DNA from: Oscillospiraceae bacterium
GTDB lineage: Bacteria > Bacillota > Clostridia > UBA1381
Assembly (NCBI GenBank): GCA_022509005.1
Contig: JAFLUC010000003.1
Location: 1-62,646, forward strand
Direction: 5' to 3'
Length of the DNA: 62,646 nt
Part shown: positions 30,467 through 38,821 of the stretch, in pieces
How the letters are laid out: every line of letters begins with the position of its first letter
Numbering within the stretch: position 1 is the stretch's first letter
Notes under the pieces: generated by a model
The model's database searches: none
What the model saw: only the letters and a program-made list of their open reading frames with translations
What the model was told of the DNA's origin: nothing
Position numbers and translations under genes: made by a program

Positions 30467-30603
30467 GTGTAACGCGCGGTTTTTATTGAAAATCGGTGTC
30501 ACGCGTGGTAATCTTATAGTGCAATTTATTGAAAAATAAGGTTTAAAGGGAAAGTTTGGAATTTCCCAAACGACTTTTGTGAAAGGAGTTAATTATTATA
30601 AAA

Positions 30604-31371
30604 ATGGAAAAAGTAAATGTACTTATAGTAGATGACGATGAAAAGTATGCGAGCCAGCTTGAAGACTATATGAAAACAACACAGGATATAATTCCTGTCG
30701 GACAGGCCTCAGACGGCGAGGAGGCTCTCGGAATGATTGATGAAACATCGCCGGATGTGGTTCTTCTTGACATCATCTTACCCAAGCTTGACGGAATAGG
30801 CGTTTTAAGACGCATGGCGTCAAGGGAAGGGAAAAGACCTGTTGTGATTGTAACCTCCGCCTCATCACTCACAAGTCTGTACGATGTTGCGGCAAAGTAC
30901 GGTGCGGCATATTTTATCATGAAGCCGCAGAGCGCAAGCAGCATATGCGATGTTATCCGTGACATGTGCGGTATAGATAAGGCTCGCAGGTTTGAGGCGG
31001 AACGGAGAATTGACGATACTGCAATCGACCTGGAATCGGTTGTAACGGAATACATACATGAGCTTGGAGTTCCGGCGCACATAAAGGGTTATCATTATCT
31101 GCGTACCGCGATCATGATGGTGGTAAGGGACATGGATCTGTTAAACTATATAACAAAGGAGCTGTATCCTGAAATTGCAAAGGCATATCAGACCACATCA
31201 AGCCGCGTTGAACGCGCAATAAGACATTCGATCGAGGTCGCATGGACAAGAGGAAAGCCTCAGACGATGAATGATGTATTTGGCTATACGATAAATACCG
31301 GTAAGGGCAAGCCAACAAATTCCGAGTTCATCGCAATGGTAGCGGATAGGATACGACTTAAAGTCAGATGA
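30604..31371 (+). CDS. spo0A: Sporulation master response regulator Spo0A
   Basis: This 255-aa protein has a receiver domain with acidic residues D10-D12, phospho-acceptor D56 (LLDIILP) and the conserved lysine in FIMKP. It is joined to the Spo0A DNA-binding domain, recognisable by the helix-turn-helix segment [30 protein letters not shown]. Phosphorylated Spo0A starts sporulation by binding 0A boxes. The ATG is 15 bases from AAAGGAG, longer than usual. An in-frame ATT is nearer, but ATG remains the default start. The upstream gene is mnmG, not spoIVB as is common in other spore formers. Confidence 0.96.
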   Translation: MEKVNVLIVDDDEKYASQLEDYMKTTQDIIPVGQASDGEEALGMIDETSPDVVLLDIILPKLDGIGVLRRMASREGKRPVVIVTSASSLTSLYDVAAKYGAAYFIMKPQSASSICDVIRDMCGIDKARRFEAERRIDDTAIDLESVVTEYIHELGVPAHIKGYHYLRTAIMMVVRDMDLLNYITKELYPEIAKAYQTTSSRVERAIRHSIEVAWTRGKPQTMNDVFGYTINTGKGKPTNSEFIAMVADRIRLKVR

Positions 31372-31376
31372 AAGCA

Positions 31377-31409
31377 AACACAGTGTACTCATATCGGGTA
31401 CACTGTGTT
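31377..31409 (+). terminator. Terminator of spo0A
   Basis: A perfect 12-bp stem (AACACAGTGTAC / GTACACTGTGTT) lies 5 bases after the stop codon, followed by TTATTGCATTTG. Confidence 0.75.
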
Positions 31410-31434
31410 ATTGCATTTGCGAAGCAAATCCGCA
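31408..31434. repeat. 27-bp dispersed repeat with GAA-loop palindrome, copy 2
   Basis: Identical over 27 bases to 10622-10648 and in the same setting: directly after a + strand terminator and before the terminator of a convergent minus-strand gene. Confidence 0.8.
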
Positions 31435-31469
31435 AAGAATGTGTGCTGCTTGATGCCACAAACATTCTT
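31435..31469 (-). terminator. Probable terminator of the phospholipase-like gene
   Basis: The stem AAGAATGT / ACATTCTT lies between the 27-bp repeat and the minus-strand stop. The T-run after it is short, so efficiency is uncertain. Confidence 0.5.
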
Positions 31470-31478
31470 ATTTGTTTT

Positions 31479-32144
31479 TTAAATCAGATTTTTGCGGGTA
31501 ATGTCAAATTCGACAAGCTCTGCTGCGCATCGTATAAAACGATTCATTGTAACTTCATCGAGATACGGATAGTCGCGGTCAAGCTCGCGGCCTTCCGAAC
31601 TGCTGTAGTAGTCTGCGATGAATTTTATCTGAACTGTAAGCTGACCGGGTTCGTAATAGGGGAGATAGTCCTTGCAGCTTGTAGTTTCCTTTAATATTTT
31701 ATATGGTTTAAAATCCGGGTGATCGCGAAGAAATTTGAAGTCGAGATCATACCAGTCAACCTTTATGATCTTAAGGAAATCAGGATTTTCTTCATATTCA
31801 TCAGCATATGTAATTTTGGTAGGAAGATACATTATTGTTGACCACATAATATCCGTAATAAGATGGATATAATAGCCAAGATAGAAGTAATAATCCCCGT
31901 CGCGCTCTCTGTCTTTGAGGTATGCGTCAAGAAATTTCCAGTATTCACAGTAAAGCTTTATTCCTCCGGGCGCCCAGTGTGTAACCTCGGGGGGCGGTAC
32001 AAAATCGCCGTAGCTGTCCTTTTTGCCGTATCCGCAGTCAGGAGCAACAGAGCCGAGAACGAATTCTTTTGTGTATTTCTTCGGAATTAAGCCGCTTTTA
32101 ATGAATTCATCGGATATTCGTAAATGAACAATCCATGTTGCCAT
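31479..32144 (-). CDS. Zinc-dependent phospholipase C-like protein
   Basis: This 221-aa protein matches the Zn_dep_PLPC pattern: an N-terminal MATWIVHLRISDEF, then GSVAPDCG, THW near residue 56, and the metal-binding YYIHLITDIMW near residue 92. There is no signal peptide, so unlike secreted phospholipases C it should stay in the cytoplasm. Many such short clostridial proteins are annotated as hydrolases without tested substrate. It has its own promoter and starts at ATG after a weak AAGGACAG site. Confidence 0.78.
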   Translation of the reverse strand: MATWIVHLRISDEFIKSGLIPKKYTKEFVLGSVAPDCGYGKKDSYGDFVPPPEVTHWAPGGIKLYCEYWKFLDAYLKDRERDGDYYFYLGYYIHLITDIMWSTIMYLPTKITYADEYEENPDFLKIIKVDWYDLDFKFLRDHPDFKPYKILKETTSCKDYLPYYEPGQLTVQIKFIADYYSSSEGRELDRDYPYLDEVTMNRFIRCAAELVEFDITRKNLI

Positions 32145-32193
32145 TTAAATATCACTGTCCTTTCATACATAATCCCATAATTTCATTCATATA

Positions 32194-32222
32194 ATTATAC
32201 AATAGTGCGGCGTGATTTTCAA
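32194..32222 (-). promoter_or_regulatory. Promoter of the phospholipase-like gene
   Basis: On the minus strand, -35 TTGAAA (32217-32222) and -10 TATAAT (32194-32199) are spaced by 17 bases. Confidence 0.65.
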
Positions 32223-32284
32223 GTCAAAATATGCTGATTTTAATTGAGTTATATTTAAGTGTTATTGTGATAATTGACAAAAGA

Positions 32285-32312
32285 TAAAAAAGTCACAATT
32301 GTGACTTTTTTA
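32285..32312. terminator. Palindromic terminator after the YtxH-like gene
   Basis: The palindrome AAGTCACAATTGTGACTT is flanked by A6 and T6 and can act on either strand. The last base of the T-run overlaps the stop codon of the minus-strand gene. Confidence 0.7.
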
Positions 32313-32501
32313 TCTGAACATGTTGATAGCGGTATCTATAACGCCGCCCATGCTTTTAAATACACCCTCCGTTTTACGCATAAGACGGAGTCTTTGTCTG
32401 TCTGAAATAGGATCTGTAAGCATTGTTACAGCTGCTCCTATTACAAGCCCCGTGGTTATTCCTTTAAAAAAATTAGCTGTGTTTGAATTCATCATTTTCA
32501 T
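32310..32501 (-). CDS. YtxH-like small membrane protein
   Basis: This 63-aa protein has a Gly-rich hydrophobic segment (GITTGLVIGAAVTMLTDP, about residues 14-31), followed by a basic amphipathic stretch (RQRLRLMRKTEG) and a short helix. This is the layout of YtxH-domain proteins and of small clostridial relatives. The start ATG is preceded by ACGGGGAAT on the minus strand. It has its own palindromic terminator. The function is unknown; YtxH-type proteins are often stress-related, which is family knowledge only. Confidence 0.75.
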   Translation of the reverse strand: MKMMNSNTANFFKGITTGLVIGAAVTMLTDPISDRQRLRLMRKTEGVFKSMGGVIDTAINMFR

Positions 32502-32622
32502 ATTCCCCGTTTCTTTTAATGCTACGGTTATATTTTTAGCTGAGTCATCATTTAATATTCGTAAAAAACATATAATCTTACGATTATTTTGAAAAAAAAT
32601 CTGACAAAATCATATAAATGTC

Positions 32623-32653
32623 TTGACTAATTCTGAATTTATGATATTATAAT
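32623..32653 (+). promoter_or_regulatory. Promoter of the DUF1015 gene
   Basis: -35 TTGACT (32623-32628) with overlapping -10 candidates ATTATA (17-base spacing) and TATAAT (19-base spacing, 32648-32653). Confidence 0.55.
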
Positions 32654-32716
32654 AAGAAGTATACCTATGATTAATATTCATACGGTTACCAGAATGAAAA
32701 AAAGGAGCTGAACAAC

Positions 32717-34027
32717 ATGGCAAACATAAAACCATTTAAGGGATACAGGTATAATCCGGCAAAAATCAGCGATATGGGAAACGTTGTTGCGCCGCTCAGA
32801 TATAATATAGGTGATGATGAAAAATCCAAGCTTTATGAGCTTGATGAATACAATATAGTAAAAATCTTTGACGGTAAATCCTTTGAAACGGATACAGATG
32901 AAGAAAACAAATATACAAGAGCTGCCGAGTATCTCAACAAGTGGATTGCAGACGGGGTCATTGTTCAGGATGATGAAGAAGCAATTTACCTCTATGAAGA
33001 GGAAATTGAGATGAACGGTAATATATACAGTAATCTCACTTTCGTCGCACTGCTTGAACTGGAAGAACTCGGTACCGGAAGCATCAGATCGTGTGAGGAG
33101 ATAAAGGAGATGTCAAAGAAGGATCGATACGATCTTTTAGCGGCGACAAATGCGGATCTCAGCATGATTTCATGTCTTTATGTTGAAAGAGATAAGCAGC
33201 TTTTGAATATCATGCTTGAGCAGCGTGAAAATGAACCGGATGTTGTTTTCAATTCAATAGACGGCACAAAGCAGCTGCTGTGGAAAATTACCGATAAGGA
33301 AGTTATAGCGGATATTGTAGAAGCGTTCCGCGATCTGCCGCTTTATATTACGGACGGTCAGACAAGATATTCAACCTGTGTTCAGCACAGAAACTATATG
33401 CGTGCGAATAATCCGCTCAATACCGGCGAAGAATCATATAATTACACAATGGTTTCATTGTTTAATTCCATATCGGACGGTATGGTTATTATGCCGGAGC
33501 ACAGAATCGTTAAGCTGCCAAGAGGTTTTTCAGAGGAATTCTTTGTTGCGGCGGGGCAGACTCATTTCAAAATTGAAAAGATTATCGTAGACGAGCAGGA
33601 TGACAGCCTGCCGGCTACAATGAAGAAGCAAATAAGCACAAAGCGGCTTGAAACAAAATTCGCGCTGTATCATGGCGGGGGATATTTCTACCGGCTCACA
33701 CTGATTGATCCGGACTACATAAAAAAAGAGCTTCTTCCCGAGATGTCAAAGGCATATTGCGGACTTGATACGGTTGTTCTCAGAAAGCTTATACTTAATG
33801 ATCTATTTAATATTGAGGAGAGCGAGGAGCTTGTTTCAACAACGATCTCATCTAATCACTGCTACAATGCAGTGAAAAACGGCAATGGCGATATTATGAT
33901 CGTTATGAACCCCGTTAAGGTTGAGCAGATTGAAAGTGTTACAGCGGCAGGCGAGAAGATGCCGTTCAGAACTATAAGCATGTTCCCGAAGCCGTGGGTA
34001 GGTCCGATCATTAACATCAAGGATTAA
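32717..34027 (+). CDS. DUF1015 family protein
   Basis: This 436-aa cytoplasmic protein matches DUF1015. The N-terminus is IKPFKGYRYNPAKISDMGNVVAPLRYNI, where the family has 'PPYDVI'. Later blocks are FVALLELEELGTGSIRSCEEI (family: GGERRTGVIGLASVDDY) and LPLYITDGQTRYSTCVQHRNYMR (family: YIADGHHRYETAL). The second and third match the family well, although the usual ADGHHR is TDGQTR here, so a conserved His pair is lost. No reaction is established for the family. The start follows AAAAGGAGCTGAACAAC. Confidence 0.88.
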   Translation: MANIKPFKGYRYNPAKISDMGNVVAPLRYNIGDDEKSKLYELDEYNIVKIFDGKSFETDTDEENKYTRAAEYLNKWIADGVIVQDDEEAIYLYEEEIEMNGNIYSNLTFVALLELEELGTGSIRSCEEIKEMSKKDRYDLLAATNADLSMISCLYVERDKQLLNIMLEQRENEPDVVFNSIDGTKQLLWKITDKEVIADIVEAFRDLPLYITDGQTRYSTCVQHRNYMRANNPLNTGEESYNYTMVSLFNSISDGMVIMPEHRIVKLPRGFSEEFFVAAGQTHFKIEKIIVDEQDDSLPATMKKQISTKRLETKFALYHGGGYFYRLTLIDPDYIKKELLPEMSKAYCGLDTVVLRKLILNDLFNIEESEELVSTTISSNHCYNAVKNGNGDIMIVMNPVKVEQIESVTAAGEKMPFRTISMFPKPWVGPIINIKD

Positions 34028-34043
34028 AAATTTAAAAAAACAC

Positions 34044-34072
34044 TTGACAAATAAGGAAGCATCTGTTATACT
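34044..34072 (+). promoter_or_regulatory. Strong promoter of rplU-rpmA
   Basis: Consensus -35 TTGACA (34044-34049) and -10 TATACT (34067-34072) are spaced by 17 bases. Confidence 0.8.
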
Positions 34073-34078
34073 GTCATA

Positions 34079-34150
34079 GTGACCGCATAGAAACGGTTTA
34101 TTTAAAATGCTCAGGCATTACCGTAATTAGCGTGTCTCCATATTAATTTA
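34079..34150 (+). ncRNA. Probable L21 ribosomal-protein leader
   Basis: The 5' UTR of rplU contains the hairpins ACCG...CGGT (34081-34097 region) and AATGC-TCAG-GCATT, then a GTGTCTCCAT segment before the ribosome-binding site AGGAGGTG. This resembles the Firmicutes L21 leader used for autogenous control. Assignment is from memory of the motif, not from a covariance search. Confidence 0.55.
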
Positions 34151-34166
34151 ACAGGAGGTGTAACAA

Positions 34167-34478
34167 ATGTACGCAATAATCGAAACAGGCGGTAAGCAGT
34201 ATAAGGTTGCAGAGGGTGATGTAGTATTCATCGAGAAGCTCGACGTTAACGAGGGCGATACAGTAACCTTTGACAAGGTGCTTATGGCAGGCGAAGGCGC
34301 TGATGTTAAGGTTGGTACTCCGGTAGTTGCGGGTGCAACAGTAACAGCTAAGGTTCTCAAGAACGGCAAGGCTAAGAAGGTTCTTGTTTTCAAGATGAAG
34401 AGAAAGAAGAACGAGCGCAAGAAGAGAGGTCACAGACAGCCTTTCACAAAGGTAGAAATTACAGCAGTAAATGCGTAA
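34167..34478 (+). CDS. rplU: 50S ribosomal protein L21
   Basis: This 103-aa protein has the full L21 pattern: [14 protein letters not shown] at the N-terminus, a basic central [19 protein letters not shown] 23S rRNA-binding motif, and a short C-terminus. The start follows AGGAGGTGTAAC. It is the first gene of a short operon with rpmA. The Prp protease gene, normally between these two in Firmicutes, is absent; the gap is only 48 bases. Confidence 0.98.
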   Translation: MYAIIETGGKQYKVAEGDVVFIEKLDVNEGDTVTFDKVLMAGEGADVKVGTPVVAGATVTAKVLKNGKAKKVLVFKMKRKKNERKKRGHRQPFTKVEITAVNA

Positions 34479-34526
34479 TCGCATTTGCAGACATTTATAC
34501 ACACATTTACAGGAGGTGTAACACAC

Positions 34527-34781
34527 ATGGCTCATAAAAAAGGTGTCGGAAGTACTAAAAACGGTCGTGACAGCGAATCAAAGAGATTGGGCGTAAAGCG
34601 CGCTGACGGTCAGTTCGTTCTTGCAGGCAACATCCTCGTAAGACAGAGAGGTACAAAGATTCATCCGGGAAACAATGTAGGCAAGGGTAAGGATGATACA
34701 TTGTTCGCTCTTATCGATGGCAAGGTTAAGTTCGAAAGACTCGGCAGAGATAAGAAAAAGTGCAGCGTATATGCTGACTAA
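34527..34781 (+). CDS. rpmA: 50S ribosomal protein L27 (short N-terminus)
   Basis: This 84-aa protein starts at ATG 34527, after AGGAGGTGTAACACAC. An in-frame start at 34485 lies upstream of that site and is rejected. The N-terminus is directly [16 protein letters not shown], the mature form. Most Firmicutes instead encode an extension ending in FFAS that is removed by the Prp protease; here both the extension and prp are missing. L27 reaches the peptidyl-transferase centre with this N-terminus, so the processing step is not needed. Confidence 0.97.
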   Translation: MAHKKGVGSTKNGRDSESKRLGVKRADGQFVLAGNILVRQRGTKIHPGNNVGKGKDDTLFALIDGKVKFERLGRDKKKCSVYAD

Positions 34782-34795
34782 TTTTTGATGCTGTT

Positions 34796-34834
34796 AATCC
34801 CAAAACGGTTTCGTTTTGGGATTTTATTTTTCTG
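34796..34834 (+). terminator. Terminator of rplU-rpmA
   Basis: The stem ATCCCAAAACG / CGTTTTGGGAT with a short loop is followed by TTTATTTTT. Confidence 0.88.
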
Positions 34835-34864
34835 AGGGAATTCTTCTAAGGAGAGTGTATTAAA

Positions 34865-36145
34865 ATGTTTACCGATAAAGCTAAAATATATATAAAGGCC
34901 GGAAACGGCGGAAACGGTGCGATTGCGTGGCGGAGGGAGAAATACATTCCGGCAGGCGGACCCGACGGCGGCGACGGCGGAAATGGCGGCAATGTTGTGT
35001 TCAGAGTTGATACTGGAATGACAACACTTATGGATTTTCGATATAAGCGGAAGTATGTTGCCGGAACAGGCATGGACGGAGCGGGCAAGCACTGCAAGGG
35101 CAAGCGCGGCGATGATATTATAATAGACGTGCCCCAAGGAACGCTTGTGCGCGATGCAGAGTCAAATCTTATTCTTGCCGATCTCTCAGAGCCGGGCAAG
35201 GAGGAAATCATCGCAAAGGGCGGAAATGGCGGCTGGGGCAACTCGCATTTTGCGACGGCTGTAAGGCAGGCGCCGAATTTTGCAAAGAACGGTCAGCCGG
35301 GAGAAGAGCGCGAGGTGATTCTCGAGCTGAAGCTGCTTGCTGATGTCGGACTTGTCGGCTTCCCGAATGTCGGAAAGTCAACCTTGCTTTCGATGACTAC
35401 AAAGGCGCAGCCGAAGATTGCAAATTATCATTTCACAACGCTTGAACCTAATCTCGGCGTTGTGGATCTTGGTGACCACAGAAGCTTTGTAATGGCGGAT
35501 ATTCCGGGAATAATTGAGGGCGCGAGCGAGGGCGTAGGTCTCGGACATGAATTTCTGCGCCACATTGAGCGAACCAGACTGCTTTTGCACGTGGTTGACG
35601 TGTCGTCAATTGAGGGAAGAAACCCGATTGAGGATTTTGACATAATCAATAATGAGCTGGCTGAATATGACATGGCTCTTGAGGAGCGTCCGCAGATTGT
35701 AGTTGCAAATAAAACCGATATAATTCAGGACGAGGATGCGTATAATGAGTTCTTAGAAGAAATGAAAAAACGCGGTCTGGAGGTATTCACTATTTCGGCA
35801 GCAACAGGCAAGGGTGTTCGCGAGCTTATGCAGCGCACGTTTGAGGAGCTTTCAAAGCTTCCGCCGATAATTACCTTCGAGCCGCAGATTGACCTTGAGG
35901 CAGACCGCTTTGTCGATAAGAGCGGAAAAGGCTTTGAAATTACCCGTGACGGAGATAAGTTCATCATCACCGGCTCATGGATGGAATCAGTAGGAGGAAG
36001 TGTTACATTTGACGATAACGAATCGCTTGCATATTTCCAGCGCGCGCTTATTAACCGCGGCGTAATAGAAGAGCTTATAAACATGGGCATCGAGGAAGGT
36101 CAGATAGTATGTATAGGCGATCTGGAGTTTGAGTTTGTATATTAA
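34865..36145 (+). CDS. obg: GTPase Obg/CgtA
   Basis: This 426-aa GTPase acts in 50S ribosome assembly and stress response. The Gly-rich Obg fold (residues about 1-157, with AGNGGNGAIAWRREKYIPAGGPDGGDGG) precedes the G domain. The G domain has GFPNVGKST (G1), the DIPGIIEGA switch (G3), ANKTD (G4) and a SAATG segment (G5). An Obg C-terminal domain (about 340-426) closes the protein. The start ATG follows AAGGAGAG. rplU-rpmA-obg is a conserved order in bacteria. Confidence 0.97.
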   Translation: MFTDKAKIYIKAGNGGNGAIAWRREKYIPAGGPDGGDGGNGGNVVFRVDTGMTTLMDFRYKRKYVAGTGMDGAGKHCKGKRGDDIIIDVPQGTLVRDAESNLILADLSEPGKEEIIAKGGNGGWGNSHFATAVRQAPNFAKNGQPGEEREVILELKLLADVGLVGFPNVGKSTLLSMTTKAQPKIANYHFTTLEPNLGVVDLGDHRSFVMADIPGIIEGASEGVGLGHEFLRHIERTRLLLHVVDVSSIEGRNPIEDFDIINNELAEYDMALEERPQIVVANKTDIIQDEDAYNEFLEEMKKRGLEVFTISAATGKGVRELMQRTFEELSKLPPIITFEPQIDLEADRFVDKSGKGFEITRDGDKFIITGSWMESVGGSVTFDDNESLAYFQRALINRGVIEELINMGIEEGQIVCIGDLEFEFVY

Positions 36146-36165
36146 TAGATTTGATTGAAATGAGT

Positions 36166-36203
36166 CAAAACCATAATGGACAATAGTTCATTATGGTTTT
36201 TTT
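36166..36203 (+). terminator. Terminator of obg
   Basis: An 11-bp stem (AAACCATAATG / CATTATGGTTT) is followed by TTTTTTT. Confidence 0.88.
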
Positions 36204-36235
36204 GTATAAAAAATGGAATATTATGTTTTTTGCTA

Positions 36236-36264
36236 TTGTAATTTTGTCGAATGTGTTGTATAAT
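36236..36264 (+). promoter_or_regulatory. Promoter with a perfect Spo0A box in the spacer
   Basis: -35 TTGTAA (36236-36241) and -10 TATAAT (36259-36264) are spaced by 17 bases. The spacer holds TTTGTCGAA (36243-36251), a full match to the 0A box, where binding should block RNA polymerase. Confidence 0.6.
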
Positions 36265-36287
36265 TTTTATAATAGGGAGTGATTTGT

Positions 36288-37568
36288 ATGGATGAAATAC
36301 AGAATTATAAATGTCCATGCTGCGGTGGTGTGCTTGTATTCAGCGGAGCAAAACAAAAGCTGCATTGTGATTCGTGCGGTAATGATTATGAAGCTGAAAC
36401 TATAAAGCTTGTAACAGAGGTGGAAGCTCAGGCCCAGACCCAAAGCAGGTATGAATGGGAAAGCTATACTCCGCGGAAGTTTTCGATGGATGACACATCA
36501 TTGGCAGCATATGAATGTCCGTCGTGCGGTGCGTCTATACAAGGCGATGGTTCGCTTGGCGCAACAATATGTCCGTATTGCGGAAATACCACGATTATCA
36601 AGGATAAATTTGAGGGTGCATATATGCCCGACTATATAATTCCGTTCAGACTGGAAAAGAAGGATGCAATGAGCGGATTCCGCGCGAGCGCAGCGAAGAA
36701 AATGTTTATCCCGAAAGCGTTCAAGAGCGAGTCAAAGATTAAAGATGTAACGGGATTATATGTGCCGTTCTGGATGTTTGACTGCGGTGCCGAGGCGGAT
36801 ATTACATATAACGCGGAGCGCGTGAGCACGTGGTGTGACAGTAAGTACAACTATACAAGAACAGATTATTACAAACTCTACCGGAGCGGAACAGCGGAGT
36901 TTGAGAATATTCCCGTAGACGCGTCTCTTAAGGCCGAGGACGCATACATGGACGCGATAGAGCCGTTTGATTATTCGGCGGCGGTCAAATTTGATTCATC
37001 ATATCTTTCGGGCTATCTTGCCGACAAATACGATGTGTCGGTTGAGGACAGCATAGAGCGCGCAAACAGGCGCGTGCGCTCCTCAATGGAGAATATGTTA
37101 AAGCGTGATACAACATCCTATTCATCGGTTACGACTCAGAATTCGAGTGTGCGGTTCAGCGGAGGAAAGGTGCGATACGCGTTTATGCCGGTATGGATGC
37201 TGAATGTGAAATACCGTGAAAAAAATTATAAATTTGCTATGAACGGACAGAACGGTAAATCTGTCGGGAACTATCCCGCATCAAAAGGGAAAATTGCTCT
37301 GCTGTCTGCTATCGCTTTTGCCATAACGCTTGCCATAGCCATGGGTGTATGCGGTATCTCAATCGGATGGAGCTTGCTGATATCAGCGATTATGACGTCA
37401 ATCGTGGCAGTGCTTGCGATACAATCAACCCGGGATGTGACAACTCCGGCAAACGCAGATATGTACGCAAAAACAGGCTCATCTCGAATAACAAAATCGG
37501 AGGATTTTTTCCTGTACAGCAATGTAACGCGCTCGGCAAGAGCAGAAATAAAGAACAAAGGAAGGTAA
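36288..37568 (+). CDS. Zinc-ribbon membrane protein, YdjG-like
   Basis: This 426-aa protein starts at ATG 36288 after AGGGAG. GTG at 36279 overlaps that site. Two N-terminal zinc ribbons are visible: CPCC...CDSC (residues about 9-30) and CPSC...CPYC (about 76-98). A beta-rich domain of about 200 residues follows (YIIPFRLEKKDAM, LYVPFWMFDCGAEAD, YAFMPVWMLNVKY), then two membrane helices (about 340-385) and a polar tail. The layout resembles B. subtilis YdjG, encoded beside the SPFH protein YdjI and PspA in the membrane-stress cluster. The function is inferred from that neighbourhood. Confidence 0.75.
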   Translation: MDEIQNYKCPCCGGVLVFSGAKQKLHCDSCGNDYEAETIKLVTEVEAQAQTQSRYEWESYTPRKFSMDDTSLAAYECPSCGASIQGDGSLGATICPYCGNTTIIKDKFEGAYMPDYIIPFRLEKKDAMSGFRASAAKKMFIPKAFKSESKIKDVTGLYVPFWMFDCGAEADITYNAERVSTWCDSKYNYTRTDYYKLYRSGTAEFENIPVDASLKAEDAYMDAIEPFDYSAAVKFDSSYLSGYLADKYDVSVEDSIERANRRVRSSMENMLKRDTTSYSSVTTQNSSVRFSGGKVRYAFMPVWMLNVKYREKNYKFAMNGQNGKSVGNYPASKGKIALLSAIAFAITLAIAMGVCGISIGWSLLISAIMTSIVAVLAIQSTRDVTTPANADMYAKTGSSRITKSEDFFLYSNVTRSARAEIKNKGR

Positions 37569-37574
37569 TGTATT

Positions 37575-38762
37575 ATGGGACTAATTAAAGCAGGATTAGG
37601 AGCTTTGGGCGGCACATTAGCCGACCAGTGGAAGGAGTATTTTTATTGTGACAGTATGGATGCCGATACACTCGCAGTAAAAGGAAAAAAGCGAACAGGA
37701 AAAAGAAGCTCCAATACAAAGGGCGATGAAAATGTAATCTCAAACGGCTCTGTAATTGCCGTAAATGACGGACAGTGCATGATTATTGTTGAGAACGGGG
37801 AGATCAAAGAACTTTGCGCGGAGCCGGGCGAGTTTAAATATGACTCACAAATGACGCCTACAATATTTGAAGGCACGCTGGGCGAGAAGGTAAAGAATTT
37901 GTTCTCAGAAACCGCAAGAAGGTTCACATTCGGCGGAGAGGCGGGCAAGGACCAGAGGGTCTACTATATCAATACAAAGGAGATTATCGGCAATAAATAC
38001 GGAACACCGTCACCGGTGCCATTCCGCGTGGTCGATATGAATATAGGCCTTGATATAGACATAGCTATCCGCTGTCATGGCGAGTATTCATATAAAATCA
38101 CAAACCCGATGCTGTTCTATAAGAACGTATGCGGAAATGTGACGGATGATTATACAAGAGACCGGATGGACGGTCAACTTAAATCGGAATTTTTAACGGC
38201 GCTGCAGCCGGCGTTTGCGAAAATTTCGGAAATGGGCGTAAGGTACAGCGCGCTGCCCGGTCATACAATGGAGCTTGCTGATGCGATGAACAATGTTATG
38301 TCCGCGAAATGGGCAAACCTCCGCGGTATAGAGATCGTAGCGGTGGGTGTCGATTCGGTAAAAGCATCGGAAGATGATGAGAAAATGATCAAGGAGCTGC
38401 AGAGAAACGCAGTGTTGCGCAGCCCGCAGATGGCGGCGGCTCATCTTACAGGAGCTCAGGCCGAGGCTATGCAGGCGGCGGCACAGAATCCGAACGGAGC
38501 AATGGCAGGCTTTATGGGTATGGGCTTTGCTCAGAACGCAGGAGGCATGAACGCTCAGCAGCTTTTTGCGATGGGACAGCAGCAGGTAAATCAAAATCCC
38601 GCGTATCAGTCAGCAGCGTGGATATGCTCATGCGGATCACAGAATACAGGCAAATTTTGCCCTCAATGCGGAAGTATGAATCCAAATTCGGAATGGACCT
38701 GCTCGTGCGGTCACGTTAATAAAGGAAAATTCTGTTCGGAATGCGGTAAACAAAGATCATAA
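37575..38762 (+). CDS. SPFH-domain protein, YdjI-like, with C-terminal zinc ribbons
   Basis: This 395-aa protein lacks a transmembrane segment. The SPFH-type region is about residues 55-285 (ISNGSVIAVNDGQCMIIVENGEIKE, VPFRVVDMNIGLDIDIAIRCHGEYSYKI, GIEIVAVGVDSVKA). An Ala/Gln/Met-rich low-complexity linker follows (about 290-345), then two short zinc ribbons (CSCGSQNTGKFCPQCG and CSCGHVNKGKFCSECG). This is the YdjI/virion-core-like family. It starts 6 bases after the YdjG-like stop, so the pair is one operon. It is probably a peripheral membrane scaffold; the usual partner PspA is not in this window. Confidence 0.83.
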   Translation: MGLIKAGLGALGGTLADQWKEYFYCDSMDADTLAVKGKKRTGKRSSNTKGDENVISNGSVIAVNDGQCMIIVENGEIKELCAEPGEFKYDSQMTPTIFEGTLGEKVKNLFSETARRFTFGGEAGKDQRVYYINTKEIIGNKYGTPSPVPFRVVDMNIGLDIDIAIRCHGEYSYKITNPMLFYKNVCGNVTDDYTRDRMDGQLKSEFLTALQPAFAKISEMGVRYSALPGHTMELADAMNNVMSAKWANLRGIEIVAVGVDSVKASEDDEKMIKELQRNAVLRSPQMAAAHLTGAQAEAMQAAAQNPNGAMAGFMGMGFAQNAGGMNAQQLFAMGQQQVNQNPAYQSAAWICSCGSQNTGKFCPQCGSMNPNSEWTCSCGHVNKGKFCSECGKQRS

Positions 38763-38786
38763 TATCACAATATAGAGAGATGAACA

Positions 38787-38800
38787 ACTCGCTTGCGAGT
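38787..38800. other. Small hairpin between ydjI-like and yetA-like genes
   Basis: The perfect stem ACTCGC / GCGAGT with a TT loop lies 25 bases after one stop and 21 bases before the next start. It has no T-run. Confidence 0.4.
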
Positions 38801-38821
38801 CTAAACGGAAAGGAGATTAAT

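Noticed and set aside
30342..30539. 65-codon ORF after mnmG
   Set aside because: It starts inside the mnmG terminator hairpin, reads through the T-run and overlaps the 0A-box cluster.
31509..31515. TTCGACA match as a Spo0A box
   Set aside because: It lies within the 3' end of a coding gene, and about eight 7-base matches are expected by chance in a window of this size.
31368..31694. 108-codon + strand ORF after spo0A
   Set aside because: It overlaps two terminators, the 27-bp repeat and the antisense strand of the phospholipase-like gene.
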